Notes: generated by a model not told the origin, from the letters alone. A DNA stretch of 64,000 nucleotides from Limosilactobacillus caviae (GCF_014635905.1 NZ_BMDS01000003.1:1-64000); one strand, 5' to 3'; shown: positions 36,227 through 46,614, numbered from the stretch's first letter. Numbers and translations are program-made.

Positions 36227-37030
36227 CTAAAACACCCCGTTTCCGTTTGCTGGAACCATTACGTGGTCGGTATCTTTAACATAGGTAATCCGACTAGTAT
36301 CAACATTATGGTTTAGTACTTCTGCAATATGCATAATTTTGATGTGCTGGCCTTCTTTACGACGGTTAATGCGGCCACCGATATTCATTAAACAGGTCTG
36401 CTCACAACCAATTAAAATATGTGCTTTTGTCTTAAGCACATTATTAGCCTTATCATCAACCATTGCTTCTGACAGTAATGGTTCCTTTGCTGAGAAAGTT
36501 CCCCCAAAGCCACAGCATAATTGGATATTATGAAGCGGGATAAGGTTTAACCCCTTAACATGTTCGAGGAGTACGAGGGGAGCAGTTCGTTCACCGAGCA
36601 GCCGGGTCATATGACATGAACGGTGGAATGTAGCCGTATCATCTAGTTCAGCTCCACAATCAAGGATACCAAGAACCCGGTAGATGAATTGGGTGAGTTC
36701 AAATGATTTATCATAAAGAACCTGCGCCTTTTTAGCATATTCAGGGTCATCTTTAAGGATATCCTTATATTCATGGAGCATGGCAACACAAGAACCGGTT
36801 GGACCAACGATATAATCAGCGTCAATACTTAGAAGTGCGTCAAGTTGATTCTTAAAGGTCGCAATTGTTTCTTTGTCATAGCCACTGTTATATGTTGGCT
36901 GCCCACAACAAATTTGCTTTTCAGGGAAAACAGTTTCACAGCCAAACCGATGTAATAATTCAACCATTGCTTTACCAACATCTGGATAAAGCAGGTCGAC
37001 TATACAGGAAGAAAAAATACAGACTTTCAT
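36227..37030 (-). CDS. lutA: Lactate utilization protein LutA (CCG domain)
   Basis: Two cysteine-rich CCG domains are seen: CCGQP at residues 41-45 and CCGFGGTF at 172-179, each with its upstream partner (SSCIVDLLYPDVG, HRSCHMTRLLG). These bind non-canonical iron-sulfur clusters. The start is uncertain: ATG 37028-37030 (267 residues) begins at the family motif, and ATG 37040-37042 is the alternative (271 residues). The GGAGG lies 29 bases before the first, with a 19-base palindrome in between. Confidence 0.92.
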   Translation of the reverse strand: MKVCIFSSCIVDLLYPDVGKAMVELLHRFGCETVFPEKQICCGQPTYNSGYDKETIATFKNQLDALLSIDADYIVGPTGSCVAMLHEYKDILKDDPEYAKKAQVLYDKSFELTQFIYRVLGILDCGAELDDTATFHRSCHMTRLLGERTAPLVLLEHVKGLNLIPLHNIQLCCGFGGTFSAKEPLLSEAMVDDKANNVLKTKAHILIGCEQTCLMNIGGRINRRKEGQHIKIMHIAEVLNHNVDTSRITYVKDTDHVMVPANGNGVF

Positions 37031-37099
37031 ATAAGTGTGCATTAATTGAATGCACTTCGCCTCCTTTAAATTTAGCAAAATAAAATAGTGACCTTAATT

Positions 37100-37115
37100 A
37101 CTTATCAATATAAGT
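37100..37115. promoter_or_regulatory. Inverted repeat upstream of lutA, possible operator
   Basis: ACTTAT-CAAT-ATAAGT is a perfect 6-base inverted repeat about 70 bases before the lutA start, within an AT-rich promoter region. No regulator gene is adjacent, so any protein partner is unknown. Confidence 0.4.
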
Positions 37116-37236
37116 ATAACTCAAATGCTGGTATTATAGTGTTGAAATCGTTTTAATTATTATTTTCACATATATAATATAATAATATTCTTTATAGTCC
37201 GATAATAATATTACTTTTAAAAAGTAAGCTAAATGA

Positions 37237-37265
37237 TAGACAAACGGATTTAAAGTAGGTATCAT
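37237..37265 (+). promoter_or_regulatory. trxB promoter
   Basis: TAGACA (37237-37242), a 17-base spacer and TATCAT (37260-37265), 34 bases before the start codon. Confidence 0.55.
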
Positions 37266-37299
37266 ATTGTGTAAGAAATTATTTGAGGAGGTCAATGTA

Positions 37300-38232
37300 A
37301 TGGCTGATATTAAACAATATGACGTTATTGTGATTGGGGCAGGTCCCGGTGGAATGACTGCTGCTATGTATGCTTCACGGGCGAACCTATCAGTTCTAAT
37401 GCTTGATCGCGGTATTTATGGTGGAAATTTAAATAATACGGCAGAAATTGCCAACTATACTGGATTTAAGAGTATTAAAGGGCCAGAACTTGCCCAACAA
37501 ATGTATGATGGGGCGACACAGTTTGGTGCTGAATATGCATACGGTACTGTAACAAAAGTAGAATTAGTTGATAATATGAAGAAAATCACAACCGATATGG
37601 ACGAGACCTATCTCGCTAAGGCAGTCGTGATTGCAACTGGTTCTGATCAGCGGCACCTAAATGTTCCGGGAGAAGAAGAGTTCGGCGGACGAGGTGTATC
37701 CTACTGTGCAGTATGTGACGGTGCCTTTTTCAAGAACAAGCACTTAATTGTAGTTGGTGGTGGTGATGCGGCTGTTGAAGAGGGTGTCTACCTTACCCAA
37801 CTGGCTTCTAAGGTAACAGTTCTTGTTCGCCGTGATGAACTTCGCGCTGAGCCAATCATTCAAGCAGAGGCAATGAACAATGATAAGCTAGAATTTGTTT
37901 TTAATACTAGTGTAACTGAAATTGTTGGGGATGATGTTAAAGTAACCGGTGTTAAAACTCATAATAATAAGACTGGTGAAGATGGTGAAATGGCTGCTGA
38001 CGGTGTATTCATCTATGTCGGGAACTTCCCGATGACATCTGCTTTTAAGAATTTAAGTATTCTTGATGATCAAGGATGGGTAAAAACAGATGAGCGGATG
38101 CGCACTTCTGAACCTGGTATTTTTGCAATCGGTGATGTACGTGATACGCCGTTGCGGCAAGTAGCGACAGCGGTAGGTGATGGTGCAATTGCTGGGCAGC
38201 AGGTTTACCAATATATTAAGTCAATGGATTAA
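37300..38232 (+). CDS. trxB: Thioredoxin reductase
   Basis: A 310-residue FAD/NADPH enzyme. The FAD motif VIGAGPGGMTAAMYASRA opens the protein, the redox pair CAVC is Cys136 and Cys139, and the NADPH motif VVGGGDAAVEEG follows. The C-terminal FAD motif is GIFAIGDVRDTPLRQVATAVGDGAIAG. It reduces thioredoxin and protects against disulfide stress. The ATG behind GAGGAGG is chosen over a GTG eleven codons upstream. Confidence 0.96.
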   Translation: MADIKQYDVIVIGAGPGGMTAAMYASRANLSVLMLDRGIYGGNLNNTAEIANYTGFKSIKGPELAQQMYDGATQFGAEYAYGTVTKVELVDNMKKITTDMDETYLAKAVVIATGSDQRHLNVPGEEEFGGRGVSYCAVCDGAFFKNKHLIVVGGGDAAVEEGVYLTQLASKVTVLVRRDELRAEPIIQAEAMNNDKLEFVFNTSVTEIVGDDVKVTGVKTHNNKTGEDGEMAADGVFIYVGNFPMTSAFKNLSILDDQGWVKTDERMRTSEPGIFAIGDVRDTPLRQVATAVGDGAIAGQQVYQYIKSMD

Positions 38233-38314
38233 AACGGTGAAAATACCGAGTTATCAGCATTTGAACTGCAAGTCAGCTACTGCGCTGTTGCATTACTATC
38301 TTTAAAATAGTTAA

Positions 38315-38346
38315 GAGGTTGAGTTAATTCTCAGCCTCGCTTTTTT
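38315..38346 (+). terminator. Terminator after trxB
   Basis: GAGGTTGAG pairs with CTCAGCCTC around TTAATT, followed by GC and six T. Confidence 0.8.
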
Positions 38347-38497
38347 GAATAAGAGATATTTTGCTGAATATTTCAATTATAAAATCGGGATAAGATTTTC
38401 TTTGGTAAAACTTTAGTAAAAATTTAAGTAAAAAGCGACAGATAACATTTTATGCGGTATACTAAACAACAGAGTATGACGTAAAGGAGACATTATT

Positions 38498-40225
38498 GTG
38501 AGCTGGAAAGATACTTATAAGGTTTGGCAAGAACGGACAGATCTTGAACCAGACTTAAAGCAAGAATTAGCTGCAATGAACGATGATAAAGAAATTGAGG
38601 ATGCCTTTTATGGCCCATTGTCATTTGGAACTGCTGGAATGCGGGGATTAATGGGTCCAGGAATTAACCGGATGAATGTTTACACGGTTCGTCAAGCAAC
38701 TGAAGGATTGGCAACCTTAATGGATTCATTAGGGGACGATATCAAAAAGCGCGGAGTTGCTATTGGTTACGATTCTCGTCACAACTCCCGCAAATTTGCT
38801 CATGATGCCGCACGTGTTTTAGGTGCACATGGGATTAAAGTTTATATCTATGATAATTTACGACCAACACCTGAATTATCATTTGCGGTTCGTCACATGG
38901 GAACTTATGCCGGGATTATGATCACTGCTAGTCATAATCCTAAAGAATATAATGGTTACAAGATCTACGGTGAAGATGGCGGACAGATGCCGCCTAAGGA
39001 ATCGGACATGATGACCGGTTATATTCGGAAGATTGATGATATTTTTGATATTGCTTTAGCTGACGAACAAGAAATGCTTGATAATGGCTTAGAAACAATC
39101 ATGGGTGAAGATGTTGATGCCGCCTACCTTGCAAATGCCAAGAGCGTAACTGTAAACCCAGAATTGGCTAAAGAATACGGTAAAGATATGAAATTCGTCT
39201 TTACGCCACTATGCGGAACTGGGAAAATGCTTGGCGAACGGGCATTGCGGCAAGCAGGTTTTACTAACTATGAGATGGAACCAACTGAGGCGCAGCCAAA
39301 TGGTGACTTCCCTGGCTTGGAACACCCTAATCCAGAATTCCCAGAGGCGTTTGTTCGTTCGATTGCCCTTGGAAAGAAAGTCGGAGCAGATGTATTAATT
39401 GCTACAGACCCAGATGCTGACCGTCTTGGTTGTGCTGTTCGACAACCTGATGGCGAGTATCAATTGCTTACTGGAAATCAGATTGCTTCAATTATGCTTG
39501 CTTATATTTTAGAAGCTCACAAACAAGCTGGGACTTTGCCAGATAATGCTGCCGCTGTAAAATCAATTGTTTCTACTAACTTTGCTGCTAAGATTGCAGA
39601 GAGTTACGGTGTTGATATGATTAATGTTTTAACTGGTTTTAAGTGGATTGCTGATCAAATCCATCAATATGAAACTGGCAAAGTTGATCATACATTCATG
39701 TTTGGTTTTGAAGAAAGTTATGGTTATCTTATTAAGCCATTTGTCCGTGACAAGGATGCTATCCAATCTTTAACCTTGCTTGCTGAAGTTGCAGCTTATT
39801 ACCGTAGTCGTAATATGACGCTTTATGATGGCTTGCAAGAATTATTTAAGAAGTATGGATACTTCCGTGAAAAGACTATTTCTAATACTTATGCTGGTGT
39901 TGATGGTCCGGATAAGATTAAGGGCTTAATGAAGAAATTCCGTGAAGAGGCGCCAACTCATTTTGCGGGGCACCAAGTAGCAGTTACCGAAGACTTTTCT
40001 AAGGGCACTAAGACAACTGCTGATGGCAAAGTAAGTGAACTAGGTATTCCTGAGTCAAATGTATTACGTTACGTGCTTGATGATGATACTTGGATTGCTA
40101 TTCGCCCATCAGGAACGGAACCAAAGCTTAAGTTCTACATTGGTACAAGTGATGATACTTTAGAAAAAGCAAATGCTAAGTTAGCCGATTTTGAAAAAGC
40201 CTTACAAGAATTTGCTGAAGAATAA
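38498..40225 (+). CDS. Phosphoglucomutase/phosphomannomutase (PgcA-like)
   Basis: A 575-residue alpha-D-phosphohexomutase. GTAGMRGLMGPG (substrate contact), GYDSRHN, the active phosphoserine in ITASHNPKEYNGYK, the metal loop ATDPDADRLG, the sugar-binding GFEESYGYL, and IRPSGTEPKLKFY are all present. Length and motifs fit Bacillus PgcA, which interconverts glucose-6-P and glucose-1-P and so supplies GalU. The start is GTG behind AAAGGAG. The likely promoter is GCGACA-N17-TATACT just upstream. Confidence 0.92.
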   Translation: MSWKDTYKVWQERTDLEPDLKQELAAMNDDKEIEDAFYGPLSFGTAGMRGLMGPGINRMNVYTVRQATEGLATLMDSLGDDIKKRGVAIGYDSRHNSRKFAHDAARVLGAHGIKVYIYDNLRPTPELSFAVRHMGTYAGIMITASHNPKEYNGYKIYGEDGGQMPPKESDMMTGYIRKIDDIFDIALADEQEMLDNGLETIMGEDVDAAYLANAKSVTVNPELAKEYGKDMKFVFTPLCGTGKMLGERALRQAGFTNYEMEPTEAQPNGDFPGLEHPNPEFPEAFVRSIALGKKVGADVLIATDPDADRLGCAVRQPDGEYQLLTGNQIASIMLAYILEAHKQAGTLPDNAAAVKSIVSTNFAAKIAESYGVDMINVLTGFKWIADQIHQYETGKVDHTFMFGFEESYGYLIKPFVRDKDAIQSLTLLAEVAAYYRSRNMTLYDGLQELFKKYGYFREKTISNTYAGVDGPDKIKGLMKKFREEAPTHFAGHQVAVTEDFSKGTKTTADGKVSELGIPESNVLRYVLDDDTWIAIRPSGTEPKLKFYIGTSDDTLEKANAKLADFEKALQEFAEE

Positions 40226-40239
40226 TTAAGTAGTTGAAG

Positions 40240-40272
40240 AAGACTGGGGAAATTATTTCTCGGTCTTTTTTC
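40240..40272 (+). terminator. Terminator after phosphoglucomutase gene
   Basis: AAGACTGGGGAAAT pairs with ATTTCTCGGTCTT with small mismatches, then a T run. Confidence 0.75.
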
Positions 40273-40341
40273 AATATTTCTTGAATTTTTGGCAAAAAAA
40301 TGTATGATTGTAAAAATTAATTATTTTGGGAGGAATTCGTC

Positions 40342-40980
40342 ATGGGAATGCATGAATATTTAAAAAGTTTAAGTGACCTTGAAATGATCAATCGGGCTCC
40401 TGGATATTTTAAGTTTGAGGAACATAACGTGGCTGCTCATTCATTTAAGGTGACTCAAGCAGCACAAATGCTTGGTGATATTGAAGAACAAGCAGGAAAT
40501 GAAATTGATTGGCGTTCCCTATATGAAAAAGCCCTTAATCATGACTACACAGAACGTTTTATTGGCGATATTAAGACACCGGTAAAATATGCGACTCCAG
40601 AATTGCGGTCAATGCTTGCACGTGTTGATAAATCTTTAACAGAAAACTTTATTCAATCTGAAATACCAGCAGAATTCCGTGAGGCTTATGAACGACGATT
40701 TGCAGAGGGAAAAGATGATACGTTAGAAGGGAAAATTTTAGCGGTTGCCGATAAAATTGATTTAATGTACGAGTCATTTGGTGAAATTCAAAAGGGAAAT
40801 CCAGAGCCGGTTTACATGGATATTTACAAATCAAGTTTGACCGCAATCATGGACTTTCGGGATATGGCAAGCGTGCAATATTTTCTTAAAAAGATTTTGC
40901 CTGAGTTATTGAAAGATAATGCTGATGGTAACGCTAAGAACCAGTTAGCAATTGTGACTACCCAAATTATTCAGCAATAA
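40342..40980 (+). CDS. YfbR-like HD-domain phosphohydrolase
   Basis: A 212-residue HD-domain protein: the first histidine is in EEHNVAAHSFKV, the HD pair in ALNHDYTERFIGD, and the last aspartate in AVADKIDLMYE. YfbR-type enzymes are 5'-deoxynucleotidases; other members of this HD group act on different phosphate esters, so the substrate is open. The ATG follows GGGAGG. The gene stands alone between a terminator and the next promoter. Confidence 0.83.
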   Translation: MGMHEYLKSLSDLEMINRAPGYFKFEEHNVAAHSFKVTQAAQMLGDIEEQAGNEIDWRSLYEKALNHDYTERFIGDIKTPVKYATPELRSMLARVDKSLTENFIQSEIPAEFREAYERRFAEGKDDTLEGKILAVADKIDLMYESFGEIQKGNPEPVYMDIYKSSLTAIMDFRDMASVQYFLKKILPELLKDNADGNAKNQLAIVTTQIIQQ

Positions 40981-41011
40981 GTGATTAAAACTGCCTGTTT
41001 TTGCTTACTAG

Positions 41012-41039
41012 TTGATTTTTGCAAACGCTTTCTTATAAT
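41012..41039 (+). promoter_or_regulatory. Promoter overlapped by a cre-like site
   Basis: TTGATT (41012-41017), a 16-base spacer and TATAAT (41034-41039). The spacer contains TTGCAAACGCTTTCTT (41019-41034), which matches the CcpA cre consensus WTGNAARCGNWWWCAW at all but one fixed base. Confidence 0.6.
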
Positions 41040-41084
41040 AGAAGTAGAAGGTAAAAGTTATCAAAGTAAAAGGAGGCGGCAAAA

Positions 41085-41357
41085 ATGACACCTAGTATGT
41101 TTACGGGTACGTTTGCAATCTTGGTATTATGGTTAGTAGTCGATATTTTTTGGGAATTAAGTCGGCCAAGGGATATTGTAATGCGGCGAATCTGTGCTTG
41201 GTTGAACCTAATTGCAATTATTGGCGGATTTACCGTATTTTATGGTGTAACTCATTTTGGGAATGACGGCATTGTCCCGTGGTTCATTTGCTTAAATTGG
41301 ATTAACGTCATTGCCGCAGGTTTACAATTCTACTTTGGATATGCTCGTCGCGGATAA
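41085..41357 (+). CDS. Small membrane protein of unknown function
   Basis: Ninety residues with three hydrophobic segments (about 6-22, 39-55 and 66-84). A short cytoplasmic Arg-rich loop (RPRDIVMRRICAW) lies between the first two, and the protein ends in ARRG. AAAGGAGG precedes the ATG. It has its own promoter, a cre-like site and a terminator, so it is a monocistronic gene possibly under catabolite control. I do not recognise its family. Confidence 0.7.
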   Translation: MTPSMFTGTFAILVLWLVVDIFWELSRPRDIVMRRICAWLNLIAIIGGFTVFYGVTHFGNDGIVPWFICLNWINVIAAGLQFYFGYARRG

Positions 41358-41376
41358 ATATAAAATTGATCTATTT

Positions 41377-41426
41377 AAGTGGGAAATAATCGCTTTACGG
41401 AGAAGGTTATTTTCCACTTTCTTTTT
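41377..41426 (+). terminator. Terminator after small membrane protein gene
   Basis: AAGTGGGAAATAA pairs with TTATTTTCCACTT, then TCTTTTTTG. A related hairpin recurs at 41498. Confidence 0.8.
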
Positions 41427-41442
41427 TGTAGTAATTTATAGA

Positions 41443-41456
41443 CGAATACATGTTTG
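41443..41456 (+). promoter_or_regulatory. SOS (LexA/DinR) box upstream of uvrB
   Basis: CGAATACATGTTTG matches the Gram-positive LexA consensus CGAACRNRYGTTYG at all but one fixed base. It lies about 120 bases before uvrB, a classic SOS gene. Confidence 0.7.
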
Positions 41457-41497
41457 GGTGATAAACTAATATCAGTAAATAATAGATAAATAACTAT

Positions 41498-41545
41498 AAG
41501 TGGGACGCGGTGACTTTAAGGCTCGTGATTCCACTTTCTTTTGCT
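41498..41545 (+). promoter_or_regulatory. Second terminator-like hairpin in the uvrB leader
   Basis: AAGTGG (41498-41503) pairs with CCACTT (41531-41536), followed by TCTTTTGC. The same outer arms are used by the terminator 120 bases upstream. It lies between the SOS box and uvrB, so it could dampen uvrB transcription. Confidence 0.5.
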
Positions 41546-41574
41546 TAAGTCTAGTGTAAGGGAGGAACTTTTTT

Positions 41575-43590
41575 GTGATTTACCGGCAACCAGATAAAAA
41601 ATTTGAATTAGTATCAGACTATCAGCCAACTGGTGACCAACCCCAAGCGATTAGCCAGCTGACAAAGGGAATAGAGGATGGCGAAAAAGCTCAAATTTTG
41701 TTAGGAGCGACTGGAACAGGGAAAACATTTACGATTTCAAATGTTATTGCTAATGTTAATAAACCCACGCTGATCCTTTCACATAACAAGACGCTAGCGG
41801 GACAGCTTTATGGAGAAATGAAAAAGTTCTTCCCCCATAATGCGGTTGAATATTTTGTTTCATATTATGACTATTATCAGCCAGAAGCATATGTTCCTTC
41901 GAGTGATACATATATTGAAAAGGATGCTTCAATTAATGACGAAATTGATAAACTGCGGCACTCTGCTACTACATCTTTACTAGAACGTAATGATGTGATT
42001 GTTGTTGCTTCGGTTTCAAGCATCTTTGGTTTGGGTGATCCGCGAGAATATCAAAATAGTGTTCTTTCGTTACGGGTTGGTCAGGAAATTGAACGTGACC
42101 GACTTTTAACGGACCTTGTTAATATTCAGTTTGACCGTAATGATATTGATTTCCAGCGGGGAAGGTTTCGTGTTCGCGGGGATGTTGTGGAGATTTTCCC
42201 AGCATCACGTGATGAGCGGGCACTGAGAATCGAATTTTTTGGTGATGAAATTGATCGGATTCGTGAAGTAGATGCCCTTACCGGAGAGGTAATTGGAGAT
42301 CGTGACCATGTTTCTATCTTCCCAGCAACACACTTTATGACCAATGAAGAAGTAATGGACAGGGCATTGCCGCAAATTGAAGCCGACATGAAAAAACAGG
42401 TTAAAATGTTTACGGATAAAGGAAAACTACTGGAAGCAGAGCGGATTCAACAACGGACAACTTATGACATTGAAATGATGCGCGAAATGGGCTACACCAA
42501 TGGAATTGAAAACTATTCCCGATATATGGACGGTCGTAAGCCAGGAGAACCGCCTTATACCTTACTAGATTTCTTTCCCAAAGATTTCTTGCTAGTGGTC
42601 GACGAGTCTCACCAAACAATGCCCCAAGTGCGCGGAATGTATAATGGGGACCGTGCACGAAAACAAATGTTAATTGATTATGGGTTCCGTCTACCAAGTG
42701 CCCTTGATAATCGGCCTTTAAAATTACCGGAGTTTGAAAAGCATGTTAATCAAGTTGTATATATGTCGGCAACCCCCGGTCCATATGAAATGGAACAGAC
42801 TGATCATGTTGCTCAACAGATTATTCGACCGACAGGCTTGCTTGACCCGACTGTAGAGGTACGGCCGGTTATGGGACAAATCGATGACTTAGTTGGTGAA
42901 ATTAATAAACGGATTGAGAAGAATGAACGGGTCTTTGTAACAACATTAACCAAGAAGATGTCAGAAGATTTGACAGATTATTTGAAAGATATGGGCTTGA
43001 AAGTTAAATACCTTCATAGTGATATTAAGACCCTTGAGCGGACCCAAATAATTCGTGATCTTCGTCTTGGTAAATTTGACGTGCTTGTTGGAATTAATCT
43101 TTTGCGGGAAGGGCTAGATGTACCTGAAGTATCGTTAGTTGCAATTCTTGATGCGGATAAGGAAGGGTTCTTGCGAAATGAACGCTCACTTATTCAGACG
43201 ATAGGTCGGGCGGCTCGTAACGAAAATGGGGCCGTAATTATGTATGCCGATACTGTCACTGATTCGATGCAAAAAGCGATTGATGAGACTAAACGGCGGC
43301 GGACGATCCAGATGAAATATAATGAAGAGCATCATGTTACACCGCGGACGATTATTAAGCCAATTCAAGAAGCGATTACGGTTACTAAGAAAGCAACTGA
43401 TGAAACGGAAACAGATAATAGCGCTGAATTTACCGATAAGGATTTTGCAAAGCTAGACAAAGAAGCGCAAAGTAAGATGTTGGATGAATTAACCGAACAA
43501 ATGCGGTCTGCGGCTAAACGGCTTGACTTTGAGCAAGCGGCAACATTGCGGGATACGATTATGGAGTTAAAAACGAAATTAAAGAAATAA
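41575..43590 (+). CDS. uvrB: Excinuclease ABC subunit B
   Basis: A 671-residue UvrB with Walker [11 protein letters not shown], the beta-hairpin region ([15 protein letters not shown]), DEVD-like [11 protein letters not shown], helicase motifs up to [13 protein letters not shown], and the C-terminal UVR motif ([24 protein letters not shown]) that binds UvrC. It verifies DNA damage in nucleotide excision repair. The start is GTG behind GGAGG. It is followed 14 bases later by uvrA in one SOS-controlled operon. Confidence 0.97.
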   Translation: MIYRQPDKKFELVSDYQPTGDQPQAISQLTKGIEDGEKAQILLGATGTGKTFTISNVIANVNKPTLILSHNKTLAGQLYGEMKKFFPHNAVEYFVSYYDYYQPEAYVPSSDTYIEKDASINDEIDKLRHSATTSLLERNDVIVVASVSSIFGLGDPREYQNSVLSLRVGQEIERDRLLTDLVNIQFDRNDIDFQRGRFRVRGDVVEIFPASRDERALRIEFFGDEIDRIREVDALTGEVIGDRDHVSIFPATHFMTNEEVMDRALPQIEADMKKQVKMFTDKGKLLEAERIQQRTTYDIEMMREMGYTNGIENYSRYMDGRKPGEPPYTLLDFFPKDFLLVVDESHQTMPQVRGMYNGDRARKQMLIDYGFRLPSALDNRPLKLPEFEKHVNQVVYMSATPGPYEMEQTDHVAQQIIRPTGLLDPTVEVRPVMGQIDDLVGEINKRIEKNERVFVTTLTKKMSEDLTDYLKDMGLKVKYLHSDIKTLERTQIIRDLRLGKFDVLVGINLLREGLDVPEVSLVAILDADKEGFLRNERSLIQTIGRAARNENGAVIMYADTVTDSMQKAIDETKRRRTIQMKYNEEHHVTPRTIIKPIQEAITVTKKATDETETDNSAEFTDKDFAKLDKEAQSKMLDELTEQMRSAAKRLDFEQAATLRDTIMELKTKLKK

Positions 43591-43604
43591 GGAGGGATTA
43601 ATTC

Positions 43605-46469
43605 GTGGCAAATGATAAGATTGTAATTCATGGCGCACGGGCACATAACCTAAAAAATATTGATATAACGATTCCAAAAAATAAATTAGTAATTGTTACT
43701 GGGCTGTCTGGATCAGGTAAAAGCTCCCTAGCTTTTGATACTTTATATGCTGAAGGACAGCGGCGCTATGTTGAGAGTTTGTCCGCATATGCCCGCCAGT
43801 TTTTGGGACAGATGGATAAACCGGATGTTGATTCGATTGATGGACTATCGCCGGCTATTTCGATTGACCAAAAAACAACGTCGCATAACCCGCGTTCAAC
43901 TGTCGGAACAGTGACCGAAATTAATGACTTTTTACGGTTATTGTGGGCACGAGTAGGAACGCCGATTTGTCCCAATGATAATATTCCCATTACTAGTCAG
44001 TCACCAGAACAGATGGTGGATAGGGTGCTTAAGTTGCCTGAACGAACTCGTTTACAGATTCTTTCGCCTGTTGTGCGGGATAAAAAAGGAACACAGAAGA
44101 AAGTCTTTGAGACGATTAAACGAGAAGGATTTGTTCGTGTCCAAGTTGATGGCGAAACCTACGACCTTGATTCAGTCCCAGAACTTGATAAAAATAAAAA
44201 GCACACAATTAATGTGGTGATTGATCGGATTATTATCAAGGAAGGTATTCGTTCGCGGTTATTTGATTCGTTTGAAGCAGCATTGCGGTTAAGTAACGGG
44301 TATGCGATTGCTGACGTAATTGGCGGTGACCCCATCCCATTTTCTGAACAATATGCATGTCCAATCTGTGGTTTTACGGTTGGTGAATTGGAACCCCGGT
44401 TGTTTTCGTTCAATGCCCCAACTGGCGCTTGCCCGGAATGTGAGGGATTAGGGTTAAAGTTAGAAGTAGATATCGACTTAGTAGTACCTGATCCAACAAA
44501 GACCTTAAAAGACGGGGCGATTGTGCCGTGGAACCCAATTTCTTCTCAATACTACCCGCAATTGCTTGAACAATTCTGCAAATCGGTTGGTATTGATATG
44601 GATACGCCATTCAATAAGCTGCCTAGAAAACAACAGCAGCAAGTCCTGTATGGCAACGGTGACACGCCATTCCACTTCCATTATGAAAATGACTTTGGCG
44701 GGATTAGGGATGTCGACGTTCCGTTTGAAGGGGTTATTAACAACATTAGCCGTCGTTACCGAGAAACTAATTCTGACTTCACAAGAGAACAGATGAGAAA
44801 ATACATGACAGAACTGCCTTGTCCGGTTTGTCATGGTTATCGGTTAAATCAGCGGGCACTAGCAGTTAAGATCGATGGTCAAAATATTGGAGAAGTTTCT
44901 GACTTGCCGATTAGTGAATCACTTGAATTCTTTAAGAATGTTAAGCTTTCCGATCAAAACGCTAAGATTGCCCAGCCAATTCTGAAAGAAATTATTGACC
45001 GTCTTACGTTCATGAAGAATGTGGGAGTTGAATACCTGACGCTTAGCCGCTCTGCAAGAACCCTTTCTGGTGGGGAGGCTCAGCGGATTCGGCTAGCTAC
45101 TCAAATCGGTTCAAATTTATCTGGGGTAATGTATGTTTTAGATGAGCCATCAATCGGTCTTCATCAACGTGACAATGACCGACTTATTGCATCCCTAAAA
45201 TCGATGCGGGATCTTGGAAATACACTGATTGTGGTTGAACACGATGAAGATACAATGCGGGCAGCTGACTATATTATTGATATTGGACCAGGGGCCGGCG
45301 AAAATGGCGGGCAGGTAATGGCAGCTGGAACTCCTAAGCAAATTATGCGTTCACGGAAATCCTTGACTGGCCAATATTTATCTGGCAAAAAGTTTATTCC
45401 AGTACCGCAAGAACGCCGAACTGGTAATGGTAAAAAAATTACTATAAAGGGAGCAGCTGCAAATAATCTAAAGAATATTACAGTTGATTTCCCGCTTGGC
45501 GAATTTATTTGTGTGACGGGAGTTTCTGGATCTGGAAAATCAACGTTAGTAAACATGATTTTAAAACGAGTGTTAGCCCAGAAATTAAATAATAATTCTG
45601 CAAAGCCCGGTAAGTATAAGTCAATCAGCGGGGTTGAGAATATTGAAAAGGTTATTAATATTGACCAATCCCCAATCGGACGGACTCCACGAAGTAATCC
45701 GGCTACTTATACCGGCGTATTTGATGATATACGCGAATTATTTGCGCAAACTAACCAGGCCAAAATGCGCGGCTATACAAAGGGAAGATTCAGTTTTAAC
45801 GTAAAGGGTGGTCGCTGTGAGGCGTGTCATGGTGATGGAATCCTTAAGATTGAGATGAACTTCTTACCAGACGTATATGTACCGTGTGAAGTTTGTCATG
45901 GCACGCGGTACAATTCAGAAACCCTTGAAGTGGAATACAAGGGTAAGAATATTGCAGAAGTCCTTAATATGACTGTCTCCGAGGCGCTTGAATTTTTTAA
46001 CGCGATTCCTAAAATTAAGCGCAAGTTACAAACCATTGAAGATGTCGGCCTTGGTTATGTTCATCTTGGGCAACCAGCAACAACGCTTTCGGGTGGTGAA
46101 GCGCAGCGAATGAAATTAGCCGCTGAGCTTCATCGTCAGTCTCATGGTAAGAGCTTCTATATTTTAGATGAGCCGACAACAGGATTGCACATGGATGACA
46201 TTAAACGACTATTAGCTGTCCTCCAGCGGTTAGTTGATGCTGGAAATACTGTTTTAGTGATTGAACACGATTTAGATGTTGTAAAGTCAGCAGACTGGTT
46301 AATTGACCTTGGTCCTGAGGGAGGGGCTAACGGTGGTAATATTGTGGCGACCGGAACTCCTGAAAAGGTAGCTGAAGTAAAGGGCAGCTATACTGGTAAA
46401 TACCTAAAAGAGATGTTGGACCGTGATCAAAAATGGGCAGAAGAACGAGCAACTAAAAAGAAAAAATAA
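43605..46469 (+). CDS. uvrA: Excinuclease ABC subunit A
   Basis: A 954-residue UvrA with two ABC ATPase modules ([23 protein letters not shown] and [12 protein letters not shown]), two signature motifs ([31 protein letters not shown]), and zinc fingers (CPICGF...[14 protein letters not shown]...CEVCHG). It loads UvrB at lesions. The start is GTG behind GGAGGG. The C-terminus is Lys-rich, as usual. Confidence 0.98.
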   Translation: MANDKIVIHGARAHNLKNIDITIPKNKLVIVTGLSGSGKSSLAFDTLYAEGQRRYVESLSAYARQFLGQMDKPDVDSIDGLSPAISIDQKTTSHNPRSTVGTVTEINDFLRLLWARVGTPICPNDNIPITSQSPEQMVDRVLKLPERTRLQILSPVVRDKKGTQKKVFETIKREGFVRVQVDGETYDLDSVPELDKNKKHTINVVIDRIIIKEGIRSRLFDSFEAALRLSNGYAIADVIGGDPIPFSEQYACPICGFTVGELEPRLFSFNAPTGACPECEGLGLKLEVDIDLVVPDPTKTLKDGAIVPWNPISSQYYPQLLEQFCKSVGIDMDTPFNKLPRKQQQQVLYGNGDTPFHFHYENDFGGIRDVDVPFEGVINNISRRYRETNSDFTREQMRKYMTELPCPVCHGYRLNQRALAVKIDGQNIGEVSDLPISESLEFFKNVKLSDQNAKIAQPILKEIIDRLTFMKNVGVEYLTLSRSARTLSGGEAQRIRLATQIGSNLSGVMYVLDEPSIGLHQRDNDRLIASLKSMRDLGNTLIVVEHDEDTMRAADYIIDIGPGAGENGGQVMAAGTPKQIMRSRKSLTGQYLSGKKFIPVPQERRTGNGKKITIKGAAANNLKNITVDFPLGEFICVTGVSGSGKSTLVNMILKRVLAQKLNNNSAKPGKYKSISGVENIEKVINIDQSPIGRTPRSNPATYTGVFDDIRELFAQTNQAKMRGYTKGRFSFNVKGGRCEACHGDGILKIEMNFLPDVYVPCEVCHGTRYNSETLEVEYKGKNIAEVLNMTVSEALEFFNAIPKIKRKLQTIEDVGLGYVHLGQPATTLSGGEAQRMKLAAELHRQSHGKSFYILDEPTTGLHMDDIKRLLAVLQRLVDAGNTVLVIEHDLDVVKSADWLIDLGPEGGANGGNIVATGTPEKVAEVKGSYTGKYLKEMLDRDQKWAEERATKKKK

Positions 46470-46477
46470 AAAAGTAG

Positions 46478-46506
46478 TTGCAATCAAAAAGTTCTAATGG
46501 TATTCT
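46478..46506 (+). promoter_or_regulatory. Promoter of the serine-leader attenuator
   Basis: TTGCAA (46478-46483), a 17-base spacer and TATTCT (46501-46506), placed right after uvrA and about 37 bases before the leader-peptide start. Confidence 0.6.
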
Positions 46507-46542
46507 AATAAAAATCAAAGTACACGAAATGAGGGAAATATA

Positions 46543-46614
46543 ATGTTACGATTTAATAAACAAAATCAACAACTTTCTTCCTCCTCAGCCTCTAACTCTA
46601 TTAAGGCTGAGTGA
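46543..46614 (+). CDS. Serine-rich leader peptide (23 codons)
   Basis: An ATG behind GAGGGA opens a 23-codon frame ending in TGA. Codons 12-19 read Ser-Ser-Ser-Ser-Ala-Ser-Asn-Ser: six serine codons in eight, all of the UCN type. Right over these codons and the following ones lies a perfect 8-base hairpin (46584-46591 with 46604-46611) that ends one base before the stop codon, and a terminator follows. This is the layout of a ribosome-sensing attenuator peptide. The next gene encodes a SteT-like serine/threonine transporter. The peptide itself probably has no other function. Confidence 0.75.
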   Translation: MLRFNKQNQQLSSSSASNSIKAE

